Shown: piece after piece, positions 7,806-14,108 of the stretch | Numbering within the stretch: position 1 is the stretch's first letter | Layout: every line of letters begins with the position of its first letter | NCBI GenBank assembly: GCA_041395105.1 | Contig: JAWLBB010000011.1 | Span: forward strand, 1-64,000 | Origin: Opitutaceae bacterium | GTDB lineage: Bacteria; Verrucomicrobiota; Verrucomicrobiia; Opitutales; Opitutaceae | Length of the DNA: 64,000 bases | Direction: 5' to 3' | Program-made: the position numbers and the translations under genes | Notes under the pieces: model-generated | What the model was told of the DNA's origin: nothing | Seen by the model: only the letters and a program-made list of their open reading frames with translations | The model's database searches: none

Positions 7806-7868
7806 GCCGAACAAACCGGTTCAGGAAACACCGGCTAAGGCCGCTGCTCCTGACCTTTGAACGTTCGG
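7806..7868 (+). repeat. attC site 12
   Basis: CCGAACAAACCGG, CAGGAAACACCGGCTAAGGCC...GCTCCTG, then the AACGTTCGGC core. Confidence 0.85.
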
Positions 7869-7870
7869 CA

Positions 7871-8392
7871 ATGAGGAAACTGATCTACCTGCTTGCGTGC
7901 TTGTCAGTCTTGTTTGTTGCCTGTACCTCACAACATAGTTACCGGCAAATACCGTCAAAGTACACTACCTTGTATTGGTCGCCCAACAAAGAATCCTATT
8001 TGATAGAGATCATTCCAGCGTTTGCGGAGCCTCTCGCAAAGCAATTTGATTTCGTTACCGAGAACGATGTCGTCTACCTAGAAATGCAGTCGTTCACCAG
8101 GCACGGAGCGAAGTCCGTAATCAAAGCGGAAGGAGAAGAAGCCTCCTGCTTACTTGGCAAGTTCCGAAGTTTTAACTGGGCGACCGTAGAAGATCCAGTT
8201 CCTGAAGATGTAGTTATACTCGCGCCCGACGACACAGAAATAGTCCTGAAAGCGCAAACGTCTCGTTCCTACCGAGAACTCCGTATTGGAATATCGCAGA
8301 GTGCTGCCCTAAGGCATTTGTTGAGAAGCGCTATAAAGAACGAGAAACAGCCGAACCAGGCCGGTGCAGACAATTCGGACCAGCTCCGCTGA
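7871..8392 (+). CDS. Lipoprotein of unknown function, integron cassette
   Basis: A 173-aa product. MRKLIYLLACLSVLFVACTS is a lipoprotein signal peptide with a VAC lipobox (Cys18). The mature protein is mixed alpha/beta in appearance and has no recognised domain. The ATG lies directly after attC 12. The last dozen residues (NQAGADNSDQLR) are encoded by attC 13. Confidence 0.65.
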   Translation: MRKLIYLLACLSVLFVACTSQHSYRQIPSKYTTLYWSPNKESYLIEIIPAFAEPLAKQFDFVTENDVVYLEMQSFTRHGAKSVIKAEGEEASCLLGKFRSFNWATVEDPVPEDVVILAPDDTEIVLKAQTSRSYRELRIGISQSAALRHLLRSAIKNEKQPNQAGADNSDQLR

Positions 8393-8419
8393 CCCTCATG
8401 TCTGACCTCAAACGTTCGG
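8351..8419 (+). repeat. attC site 13
   Basis: Long-type attC: CCGAACCAGGCCGG, CAGACAATTCGG, CGCTGACC, TGTCTGACCTCAAACGTTCGG. The centre is more degenerate than in other sites. Confidence 0.75.
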
Positions 8420-8426
8420 CCAAAGC

Positions 8427-8747
8427 ATGATGCGCATTTTCACCTTCGCACTAACGCTATCCGTAATGGTTGGAGGGTGTGTCTCGAATCCGCTGCGCAG
8501 CCAATTCGAGGGTGTCGCCGGAAATCTTGGCATCCGCGACGAAGATGTGGCCGCCATCGCGGATCAAGCCAGTGAGCGCCATCAACTATTTGTCATTGGG
8601 ATCGAGAGCACCAAAGACGGAGCTATAGAGGTGACGTTGTGCCATAGGCAAAAGCCGCCTTATCCTTCATGGACCGTGGTTACGTACCGAATGGTTGATG
8701 GACATTGGGTAGAGGATCCAGAATCTCAGCAGGACCTCATCGTATGA
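8427..8747 (+). CDS. Small lipoprotein, integron cassette
   Basis: A 106-aa product; ATGs at 8427 and 8430 are both possible. MMRIFTFALTLSVMVGGCVS is a lipoprotein signal peptide with a VGGC lipobox. The mature part of about 88 residues ends with a short beta-rich stretch (WTVVTYRMVDGHWVED). No family recognised. The gene ends before attC 14. Confidence 0.65.
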   Translation: MMRIFTFALTLSVMVGGCVSNPLRSQFEGVAGNLGIRDEDVAAIADQASERHQLFVIGIESTKDGAIEVTLCHRQKPPYPSWTVVTYRMVDGHWVEDPESQQDLIV

Positions 8748-8754
8748 TAAAAGA

Positions 8755-8811
8755 GCCGAACCAGGCGAGTGAGGTAACGGCTTGCAGCCGCACCTCCTCT
8801 TGAAACGTTGG
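8755..8811 (+). repeat. attC site 14
   Basis: Short-type attC: CCGAACCAGGC, TGAGGTAACGGCTTGCAGCCGCACCTC, then the AACGTTGGC core. Confidence 0.85.
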
Positions 8812-8826
8812 CAGGAAAGTGGGGAG

Positions 8827-8855
8827 TTGACAAGCGCACGCTTTTGCGCACGCTT
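8827..8855 (+). promoter_or_regulatory. Candidate promoter and operator of the YefM/YoeB cassette
   Basis: TTGACA at 8827-8832 is a perfect -35 hexamer. It is followed by two tandem copies of GCGCACGCTT (8834-8843 and 8846-8855, 12 bp apart); the first sits inside the inverted repeat AAGCG-CA-CGCTT. A good -10 is not obvious. Antitoxin autorepression at such a site would be typical of the family. Confidence 0.4.
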
Positions 8856-8861
8856 CTGGTT

Positions 8862-9104
8862 ATGACTACCGTAACCGCCACAAAAGCCAGAGGAAGCCTC
8901 TATGCCCTGATTGATGAGGCGAATTCCTCACACGAGCCGATCCAGATCACGGGCAAGCGTGGAAACGCAGTGCTCATTTCTGAGGACGACTGGCGTTCGA
9001 TAAGGGAGACACTGTATCTCCAGTCCATACCGGGAATGGTCGAATCGATCCAGAAAGCCAGGAAAGAAGGTGTAGAGGAAGCTTCGGCGGATCTCGACTG
9101 GTGA
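8862..9104 (+). CDS. YefM/Phd-family antitoxin
   Basis: An 80-aa antitoxin. The N-terminus (TVTATKARGSLYALIDEA, then PIQITGKRGNAVLISEDDW) is the Phd/YefM DNA-binding and dimerisation fold; the acidic C-terminus would wrap the toxin. It neutralises the toxin encoded immediately downstream and probably represses the pair. The stop overlaps the toxin GTG start by 4 bp, the standard coupled layout. The ATG at 8862 is chosen over the in-frame GTG at 8808, which lies in the attC core. Confidence 0.85.
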   Translation: MTTVTATKARGSLYALIDEANSSHEPIQITGKRGNAVLISEDDWRSIRETLYLQSIPGMVESIQKARKEGVEEASADLDW

Positions 9105-9367
9105 GTTACACGATCGTCTATTCGCGTCAGGCACAAAAGGACGCAGCCCGGCTCAAGAAAAGCAACCTCAAGGGGAAGGCAATTGAGCTGATCGAGATAC
9201 TCAAGGTCGACCCACTTCGGACTCCGCCCAGGCTGGGCATACTGACCGGTAACATTCAAGGCTGCTACTCCAGGAGGATCAATATCCAGCATAGGCTGGT
9301 ATACGAAGTCTTCGAGAAGACCAAAATCGTTCATGTCCTGCGGATGTGGTCGCACTATGGAGAATGA
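9101..9367 (+). CDS. YoeB/Txe-family toxin
   Basis: An 88-aa RelE-superfamily mRNA interferase of the Txe/YoeB type. MSYTIVYSRQAQKDAARLKK at the start and the C-terminal signature SRRINIQHRLVYEVF...VLRMWSHYG (Arg, His and terminal His-Tyr residues of the active site) match the family, whose members are about 85 aa. It cleaves mRNA on the ribosome when antitoxin is lost. GTG start coupled to the antitoxin stop. Such modules in integron arrays are thought to stabilise the array. Confidence 0.88.
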   Translation: MSYTIVYSRQAQKDAARLKKSNLKGKAIELIEILKVDPLRTPPRLGILTGNIQGCYSRRINIQHRLVYEVFEKTKIVHVLRMWSHYGE

Positions 9368-9368
9368 T

Positions 9369-9424
9369 GCCAACAAACCGATGAAGGTAACGCCTGACGG
9401 CGCACCTCATCTCTGACGTGGGCG
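9369..9424 (+). repeat. attC site 15 (variant core)
   Basis: GCCAACAAACCGA, GAAGGTAACGCCTGACGGCGCACCTCAT, then GACGTGGGC. The core reads GTGGGC where the other sites have GTT, a change at the expected crossover triplet. Confidence 0.75.
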
Positions 9425-9651
9425 ACAAAATAGATAAAGGCTTCTGCCTGAGGTATTCGGATTTGTCATACCGACGTAAGTTCATCCGCACGCTTTGGAC
9501 TCTGCCCCTCGCATCCGTCATGTTTCTGGTCCCGCAGGAGTTCCGGCTATTCGGCGTGCCTCGTGATTTATGGATCGGTGCTGCAGTTCTGACCGCTATT
9601 GTCCAAGCGATCTACGCCTACCGCAAATGGAGGGACGAGAGCCGTGAGTGA
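9418..9651 (+). CDS. Small membrane protein, integron cassette
   Basis: A 77-aa product starting at a GTG that overlaps the 3' core of attC 15. Two hydrophobic helices (residues about 27-41 and 51-66) and a basic, charged C-terminus (YAYRKWRDESRE). Function unknown. Because the start overlaps the attC core, the true start could be further in; no internal ATG precedes the first helix. Confidence 0.5.
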   Translation: MGDKIDKGFCLRYSDLSYRRKFIRTLWTLPLASVMFLVPQEFRLFGVPRDLWIGAAVLTAIVQAIYAYRKWRDESRE

Positions 9652-9667
9652 AAGAAAAGAGCTCATC

Positions 9668-9728
9668 AAGCCACCGCAGCCAACGACTGACAGCTCCGTT
9701 GTCAGTCGCGGCTGAGTTCAAACGTTCG
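9668..9728 (+). repeat. attC site 16
   Basis: A more divergent site: CAAGCCACCGCAGCC, the inverted pair CGACTGACA...TGTCAGTCG, then CTGAGTTCAAACGTTCGC. Confidence 0.7.
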
Positions 9729-9735
9729 CAAAAAA

Positions 9736-10170
9736 ATGAAAAGCACACTCTTAGCAATCTTAATCGTATTGAGCCTGAATCCGGCCTACTCATGCATGGA
9801 GGTGACATTCATCAACGACGAAAACTATGAGTCTACGGAACATCCGTTCACAATAAAAGCAGATGAAGGCTACTTGATGGTTTCACTTGCACATGAGATG
9901 GCCAATGGTTGTGGAAAGTATCAGAGATCTGGAGTCGGAAATAATGATGGACCTATAGATGGATTCGAACCTGATGATTCCGAGAATACCCACGACTACT
10001 TCTTTTTCGACCATCAACTTAAAGACAAAGAATTAGAGGTAGCGGGATGGTACGATTGCGATGGATGCAGCGGAAATACAAAAGTTTATGTTCTGGAACT
10101 CGATAAAATTGAAAAAATGAAAAGTGCGAACCAGGCAGCTCATACAACTCCGGCCATCGCTCCGCGATGA
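9736..10170 (+). CDS. Secreted Cys-containing protein, integron cassette
   Basis: A 144-aa product. MKSTLLAILIVLSLNPAYS is a signal peptide. The mature protein is acidic and has four Cys (one just after the signal, NGCGKY, and YDCDGCSG), suggesting disulfides or metal binding outside the cytoplasm. No family recognised. The tail NQAAHTTPAIAPR is encoded by attC 17. Confidence 0.65.
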   Translation: MKSTLLAILIVLSLNPAYSCMEVTFINDENYESTEHPFTIKADEGYLMVSLAHEMANGCGKYQRSGVGNNDGPIDGFEPDDSENTHDYFFFDHQLKDKELEVAGWYDCDGCSGNTKVYVLELDKIEKMKSANQAAHTTPAIAPR

Positions 10171-10196
10171 CCTCCGCGTATGGCCTTCACGTTCTG
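10126..10196 (+). repeat. attC site 17
   Basis: Long-type attC: GCGAACCAGGCAGC, ATACAACTCCGGCCATCGC...GCGATGACCTCCGCGTAT, then CACGTTCTGC. Confidence 0.75.
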
Positions 10197-10205
10197 CAAA
10201 AATAA

Positions 10206-10745
10206 ATGAAACCGAATCCTCACCGCGGTCTTCTCCATCACATGAACATCAACGTTTCCGACCTGAAGCGTTCGTCGAAATTCTACGGTCCTTTGTTTGA
10301 GTTCCTAGGATACGAAAGAGCAGACTACAACCACCACGGAGTGTGGGCATATGAAGATTGGAAGCAATGGCTCGAAGGAACACCGCACGAGATAAGTATC
10401 GTGCAAGCTCACGGCAACGAAACCTACGAAAAAGAAAAAAGGAGATCAGTAGGAAGACATAATCACATCGCTTTCTGTGCTGAAGACCGCAAAGACATTG
10501 ATCAGCTTTATGAGAAAGTCCTAGTGCCATTAGGAAAAGAAGGACTTTGCACAGTGGAGGATCCACCGTGTGAGTGCCCAGAATATGGCGACGGATACTA
10601 CGCCACATTCTTTTCTGATCCAGACGGACTCAAGTACGAGTTTGTCATCAACCCCAACTACTTTATCAAAAGAAAAGCCAGAGAAGAAAGACTGGCAGAA
10701 CCAGTCGCTTCTCACAACTCCGGCAGCTGCGCCGCCTCGGCGTGA
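10206..10745 (+). CDS. VOC family protein (glyoxalase/dioxygenase fold), integron cassette
   Basis: A 179-aa product. LLHHMNINVSDLKRSSKFYGPLF is the first beta-alpha-beta module of the vicinal-oxygen-chelate fold; HNHIAFCAEDR and FFSDPDGLKYEFVINP form the second. His residues in the first and third strands plus the Glu of KYEFV are the usual metal ligands. Members include glyoxalase I, fosfomycin or bleomycin resistance proteins and ring-cleavage dioxygenases; the substrate cannot be assigned. About 15 C-terminal residues come from attC 18. This is one of the few cassettes with a likely enzyme. Confidence 0.8.
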   Translation: MKPNPHRGLLHHMNINVSDLKRSSKFYGPLFEFLGYERADYNHHGVWAYEDWKQWLEGTPHEISIVQAHGNETYEKEKRRSVGRHNHIAFCAEDRKDIDQLYEKVLVPLGKEGLCTVEDPPCECPEYGDGYYATFFSDPDGLKYEFVINPNYFIKRKAREERLAEPVASHNSGSCAASA

Positions 10746-10759
10746 GAGCTCGACGTTGG
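10696..10759 (+). repeat. attC site 18
   Basis: Long-type attC: AGAACCAGTCGC, CTCACAACTCCGGCAGCTGCGCCGCC, GTGAGAGCTCGACGTTGG. Confidence 0.75.
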
Positions 10760-10769
10760 ACAGAAAGGA

Positions 10770-10797
10770 TTGAAAGTGGGACAGAATGTCCTAACCT
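10770..10797 (+). promoter_or_regulatory. Candidate hicBA promoter with palindromic operator
   Basis: TTGAAA (10770-10775) and TAACCT (10792-10797) could be -35 and -10 with a 16-bp spacer. The spacer is filled by the perfect inverted repeat GGACA-GAA-TGTCC (10779-10791), just upstream of the hicB ATG. This is a plausible site for HicB autorepression; the promoter hexamers themselves are weak. Confidence 0.5.
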
Positions 10798-10803
10798 AAC
10801 GAG

Positions 10804-11007
10804 ATGAAACTCAAAGTGGTAGTCCACAAGGCGGAGGAAGGTGGATTTTGGGCGCAGGTTCCGGCCATCCCCGGCTGCGTATCCCAGGGCGACTCGATGG
10901 ACGAGCTGAGGAAGAACGTTCTAGAGGCAATCGAGGGCTGTCTTTCGGTGGAATTCGACGGCGACCCCGGCGATGACGTATCCGAAGTGATTGAGGTCGC
11001 GGTGTGA
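10804..11007 (+). CDS. hicB: HicB-family antitoxin
   Basis: A 67-aa antitoxin. The sequence KVVVHKAEEGGFWAQVPAIPGCVSQGDSMDELRKNVLEAIEGCL is the characteristic partially degraded RNase-H-like HicB fold. This short version has no added C-terminal DNA-binding domain. It binds and blocks HicA encoded just downstream. Its stop overlaps the hicA GTG by 4 bp, giving coupled translation, with antitoxin first (the reverse of the E. coli hicAB order but common elsewhere). Confidence 0.9.
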   Translation: MKLKVVVHKAEEGGFWAQVPAIPGCVSQGDSMDELRKNVLEAIEGCLSVEFDGDPGDDVSEVIEVAV

Positions 11008-11210
11008 AGCAAGTCTCTGGCAAGGACCTCTGCCGTATCCTGGAAATTAAGGGATGGCGCCTGGCCCGAATCAGGGGCAGCCATCACATCTACACCAAGG
11101 CCGGGCGAATCGAGCGGATTTCGGTTCCGGTCCACGGGAATAGACCTCTGAAGTTCGGGCTCCTCAGAGCACTGATGAGGATCGCAGAGACTGACGAGAG
11201 TGAACTCTGA
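11004..11210 (+). CDS. hicA: HicA-family mRNA interferase toxin
   Basis: A 68-aa toxin with a double-stranded-RNA-binding-like fold. VSGKDLCRILEIKGWRLARIRGSHHIYT contains the catalytic His of the GSHH motif, and ISVPVHGNRPLKFGLLRAL is the conserved second half. It cleaves mRNA independently of the ribosome when HicB is lost. The GTG start is coupled to hicB. A complete pair within one cassette. Confidence 0.92.
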   Translation: MKQVSGKDLCRILEIKGWRLARIRGSHHIYTKAGRIERISVPVHGNRPLKFGLLRALMRIAETDESEL

Positions 11211-11215
11211 AAAGA

Positions 11216-11285
11216 GTCCAACCAGTCACTTCAGACAGCTCCGTTCCGCTGCGCGGCTCTCCGCATCCGAGTTCAAACGTTCGAG
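11216..11285 (+). repeat. attC site 19
   Basis: Long-type attC sharing CCGCTGCGCGGCTCTCCG and GAGTTCAAACGTTC with sites 1 and 6. Confidence 0.85.
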
Positions 11286-11340
11286 AAATCCGGAAGGGCA
11301 GAGGTGTTGACATTCGGCACACAGGTGGCAGTGTTTGGGT

Positions 11341-11604
11341 GTGTTTGACTGGTCAGATGAAAAAGACGCGAAGCTTCGCAAGGAGCGCGGCGTCGGCTTT
11401 CAGGAGGTCGTCTTCCACATTGAGCAAGGCGACGTTCTTGCGATTTCAGGCCATCCCAATCAGGAGAAGTACCCGAATCAGCAGATCATGTATGTCCGGA
11501 TCGGAGAATACGTCTATCTTGTGCCGTTCATTCGGGCGGAGGGAAGGACCTTCCTGAAGACGATAATTCCCAGTAGGAATGCAACCCGGAGGTTCCTCCA
11601 GTAA
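11341..11604 (+). CDS. BrnT/DUF497-family toxin
   Basis: An 87-aa product from the GTG at 11341 (a TTG at 11335 would add two residues). FDWSDEKDAKLRKERGVGFQEVVFHIEQGD is the DUF497/BrnT start, and EYVYLVPFIRAEGRTFLKTIIPSR the conserved end. BrnT toxins are RelE-like ribonucleases. The partner antitoxin starts 4 bp after its stop. A TTGACA at 11307-11312 may be the -35 of a promoter inside the cassette, without a clear -10. Confidence 0.85.
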   Translation: MFDWSDEKDAKLRKERGVGFQEVVFHIEQGDVLAISGHPNQEKYPNQQIMYVRIGEYVYLVPFIRAEGRTFLKTIIPSRNATRRFLQ

Positions 11605-11608
11605 CGCT

Positions 11609-11920
11609 ATGAAATACGATGATTATGAGAAGGAGCTCATCGAGCTCGAAGACAAGATTCTGAATGAAGTACGGGACCCGACCGAGAAAGAGAAACGGGC
11701 TCTTCAGGAGGCCGCACGGAACACTCTGATCAAGGACAAGAGGATCAATATCAGGATATCATCCCGCGATCTCTCCTCACTGCAGCGCCGCGCCAGTCGA
11801 TACGGTATGCCGTATCAGACACTTATTTCCAGTATCCTGCATCGATATGTTTCCGGAGATCTCCGGGAAAAGGAGCTCGAACCAAGCGGTGCAGGCAACG
11901 ACGCTTCGCGCCGCGCCTGA
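11609..11920 (+). CDS. Ribbon-helix-helix antitoxin partner of the BrnT-like toxin
   Basis: A 103-aa product. The N-terminal half is charged and helical; RINIRISSRDLSSLQRRASRYGMPYQTLISSILHRYVSGDL is a CopG-type ribbon-helix-helix domain of the COG5304 kind that accompanies DUF497 toxins. Toxin-first order fits brnTA. It probably represses the operon and sequesters the toxin. The last 15 or so residues (EPSGAGNDASRRA) are encoded by attC 20. Confidence 0.85.
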   Translation: MKYDDYEKELIELEDKILNEVRDPTEKEKRALQEAARNTLIKDKRINIRISSRDLSSLQRRASRYGMPYQTLISSILHRYVSGDLREKELEPSGAGNDASRRA

Positions 11921-11936
11921 CCTCAAACGTTGGGTA
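11877..11936 (+). repeat. attC site 20 (last recognised)
   Basis: Short-type attC: TCGAACCAAGC, GCAGGCAACGACGCTTCGCGCCGCGCCTGACC, then AACGTTGGG. No further attC is recognised to the right, so this marks the apparent distal end of the array. Confidence 0.8.
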
Positions 11937-11990
11937 GAAGGAATCTGAATGGCGCTTATCTCTCCGTTCAACCGGATGTAACCTTATCGG

Positions 11991-12176
11991 ATGTCGACCA
12001 AGGAGTTGGCGCTCAAGACGATCCAGGATCTTCCCGAAGATGTTGATTGGGAGGTGATAAAGGAACGGATTTTCTTCATTGCAGGGGTTGAGAAAGGCCT
12101 CCGGGAGCTCGACCAGGGCAAGGGTATTCCAATCGGGAAAGTGGATGAGGAGTTGAAGGGATGGATTACCGGGTAG
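11991..12176 (+). CDS. RelB/StbD-like antitoxin
   Basis: A 61-aa product. STKELALKTIQDLPEDVDWEVIKERIFFIAGVEKGLRELDQG matches small antitoxins that accompany RelE/ParE toxins, where a DLPEDV-type motif precedes a helix. It overlaps the following toxin fragment. Intact antitoxin with a broken toxin suggests a relic or a surviving anti-toxin function. Confidence 0.7.
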   Translation: MSTKELALKTIQDLPEDVDWEVIKERIFFIAGVEKGLRELDQGKGIPIGKVDEELKGWITG

Positions 12177-12331
12177 TCCTCTCTCCCTCGGCCCGGGAAG
12201 ACCTTCATGACCTCGTCACCTACATTGCAGCTGACAACCCTTGCCCAGCGGAGCGTATCGGCATGCGGATTATATCAGAGTCAATGCGACTCGGCGGGAT
12301 GCCCAAAAGGCACACACTTCTGAATCTGTAG
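12161..12331 (+). pseudogene. Truncated RelE/ParE-family toxin
   Basis: The ATG overlaps the antitoxin 3' end by 16 bp. The reading MDYRVVLSPSAREDLHDLVTYIAADN is a normal RelE/ParE N-terminus, but the ORF stops after 56 residues where the family runs about 95. The catalytic C-terminal half is missing and the sequence joins a BrnT fragment. Probably non-toxic. Confidence 0.7.
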
Positions 12332-12408
12332 AGTTGGATTGGGCTCCGGAGAAGAATGAGTGGCTCAAAAAGGAGCGGAATTTCCCCAACTCACGACCGT
12401 GCCGGTGA
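12328..12408 (+). pseudogene. BrnT/DUF497 N-terminal fragment
   Basis: In the frame running through 12328 the sequence reads VELDWAPEKNEWLKKERNFP, the typical N-terminal motif of BrnT/DUF497 toxins, for 21 codons and then loses similarity; a stop follows at 12406-12408. It abuts the truncated RelE/ParE toxin. Read as debris from a second toxin cassette lost by deletion. Confidence 0.6.
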
Positions 12409-12681
12409 CCGTCGCCGTCTGCGAACAGGCATTCGGTCTGGCCTGAAACGCTCGACCCTCCTGGGGCCGCACCGGAGACTGCGACGACCCTCCCCTTCTC
12501 TCCCGCCGGTGTCCGATTTGCACCGGCTACGTCTATGGTGCGTCCATCGGATGGGCATGCCGAACCGTGGAGCCACCGCGTGCCATCCGGTGAGTCAGGC
12601 GGGACCACGGGTGCCGCCGACAATGCGCCGTCACGGTTGCGCCTCGGTCTGGTCGCTGCAACAACCTCGCAGGTCCACCGC
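12409..12681. other. Gene-free GC-rich junction between integron and chromosome
   Basis: No convincing gene, attC or RNA is seen. Open frames on both strands are arginine- and proline-rich and mutually overlapping, as expected for non-coding GC-rich DNA. Base composition changes here from the lower-GC array to the higher-GC chromosome. Confidence 0.5.
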
Positions 12682-13902
12682 ATGAACCGCCGCGATTTCC
12701 TCGTCCCCGCCACTTCCGCCTCGTCGTTGGCCGCCGTGGGCTGCCGGCATCGGCCAAACGCTGCTGCCGCGCCGCGACTGTTCTTCACCTCCGACGGGCG
12801 CATTGCGGTAATCCGCGCCGACGGTTCGGGATTGCACTACTTCGACTTCCAGGTGCCCGGTCAGGCCACGTGGCAACCGGGACCCTTCCTATCCGACGGC
12901 CGCGTGATCTTCCTCAGCATGGAACCGCGGCGCGACGGACCCGGTCGTCCTTTCGAGGAATTCTACACGCAGACGCCGACGCACCTATGGCTCCATGACC
13001 TCGACCGCGGCACGCTGACGGAGATCGCGAATCGCGAACGGCTTGCCGTCTTCTACACACCCGCGCTGCTGCTGAGCAACGAACGCATCCTCGTGCAGGT
13101 CGTGCACAACAAGGTCGGCCAGATCTTCAGCATGAACCTCGACGGCACCGACGCCCGCGAGTTCACCCAGGCCGGCGAGGGATTGCCCTACGGCCTGAGC
13201 CTGAGCCCGGACGGGAAGCGGGTGGCGTTCCACCTGGCAAGCCCGCGCGGTTACGATATCTGGACCTGCGCCGCCGACGGCACGGACCGCATCCGCGTGG
13301 CCGGCGATCCGCAGCACCTTTACTTCGGCACCAGTTGGTCTCCCGACGGCCACTGGATTCTTTACCAGGACTGCCACTTCAAAGACGATCCCGGCCATGA
13401 TTGGGCTGATCTCTGCATCGGCCGTCCCGACGGCAGCGAACACCGCGTGCTCACGCGCGGTCAGGCCAACTGGTTTGGCGCGACCTACGGCAATCCGCAG
13501 TTGCGCGGTGGCGGCTCGAACATGCCGCTCTGGAACCGCGCCGGGCACATCCTCTTCGCGCGCCGTCCGCCCGACGCGAAGGTGCCGTGGGAATTCCAGC
13601 CGCAGCGAACCGACACGGACCACTTCAACCGCGACTACAAACCCGAGTCCTCCCGTGGCGGCACGCAGATCTGCCGGCTCGATCCGGTGACCGGAACCCT
13701 GACGGAACTCACGCCGCTCGTCGCCGGAGTCTGGGACTGCCGCGCCGCCGAATCGCCCGACGCAAATCACATCGTTTTCTGCCGGGCCGCGACCGGCGAA
13801 ATGGCCTCGCTCTGGGTGATGAACGCCGACGGCAGCGAACCGCGCCTGCTGACCCGCGGCTTCAATGAGCGCGGTGCCGATCACCCGCGCTGGGTGCCAT
13901 GA
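12682..13902 (+). CDS. PD40/TolB-like beta-propeller lipoprotein
   Basis: A 406-aa product from the ATG at 12682. MNRRDFLVPATSASSLAAVGC combines an RRDFL twin-arginine-like motif with a VGC lipobox. The mature protein has repeated PD40/WD40-like blades (LSLSPDGKRVAFH, SWSPDGHWILYQD, WVMNADGSEPRLLT), so a six-bladed propeller is likely. Blocks such as RPDGSEHRVLTRGQ and RGGGSNMPLW resemble oligogalacturonate-lyase-like propellers from memory, but the catalytic residues were not checked. The in-frame extension to 12535 is non-coding in character. Likely exported; substrate unknown. Confidence 0.75.
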   Translation: MNRRDFLVPATSASSLAAVGCRHRPNAAAAPRLFFTSDGRIAVIRADGSGLHYFDFQVPGQATWQPGPFLSDGRVIFLSMEPRRDGPGRPFEEFYTQTPTHLWLHDLDRGTLTEIANRERLAVFYTPALLLSNERILVQVVHNKVGQIFSMNLDGTDAREFTQAGEGLPYGLSLSPDGKRVAFHLASPRGYDIWTCAADGTDRIRVAGDPQHLYFGTSWSPDGHWILYQDCHFKDDPGHDWADLCIGRPDGSEHRVLTRGQANWFGATYGNPQLRGGGSNMPLWNRAGHILFARRPPDAKVPWEFQPQRTDTDHFNRDYKPESSRGGTQICRLDPVTGTLTELTPLVAGVWDCRAAESPDANHIVFCRAATGEMASLWVMNADGSEPRLLTRGFNERGADHPRWVP

Positions 13903-14108
13903 ACTATGGCCGCGCGATCTGTTCGAACCACGCCAGCAGCCGGGCGCCGCGGACCGCCGGAAAATGCCAGGTCATCCGCGTAACGAAACGCCTCCCCTTC
14001 ATCGGCCAGCCCGGGTAGAAAGCGGGGCCGCATGATGGTCGCATTGACCCCGGTGAGGTCGAGATTCAGACCATTCTCCCCATATTCGAGCCGCACCGAT
14101 TGATCCAT
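13881..14108 (-). pseudogene. LarA-like (DUF2088) N-terminal fragment
   Basis: A 75-codon minus-strand ORF. RLEYGENGLNLDLTGVNATIMRPRFLPGLADEGEAF matches the start of nickel-dependent lactate racemase-like proteins (DUF2088, normally above 400 aa). Homology stops after about 48 residues, before the conserved IGTPPL-type region, and the end overlaps the convergent propeller gene by 22 bp. Probably a gene remnant. Confidence 0.5.

Noticed and set aside
1..11936. Regularly spaced repeats considered as a CRISPR array
   Set aside because: Spacing is 230-850 bp with coding sequence between, repeats are imperfect inverted structures, and no cas genes are present; they fit attC.
12535..12681. N-terminal extension of the PD40 protein
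   Set aside because: The ATG at 12682 gives a proper signal peptide; the upstream part is unstructured and would bury the signal.
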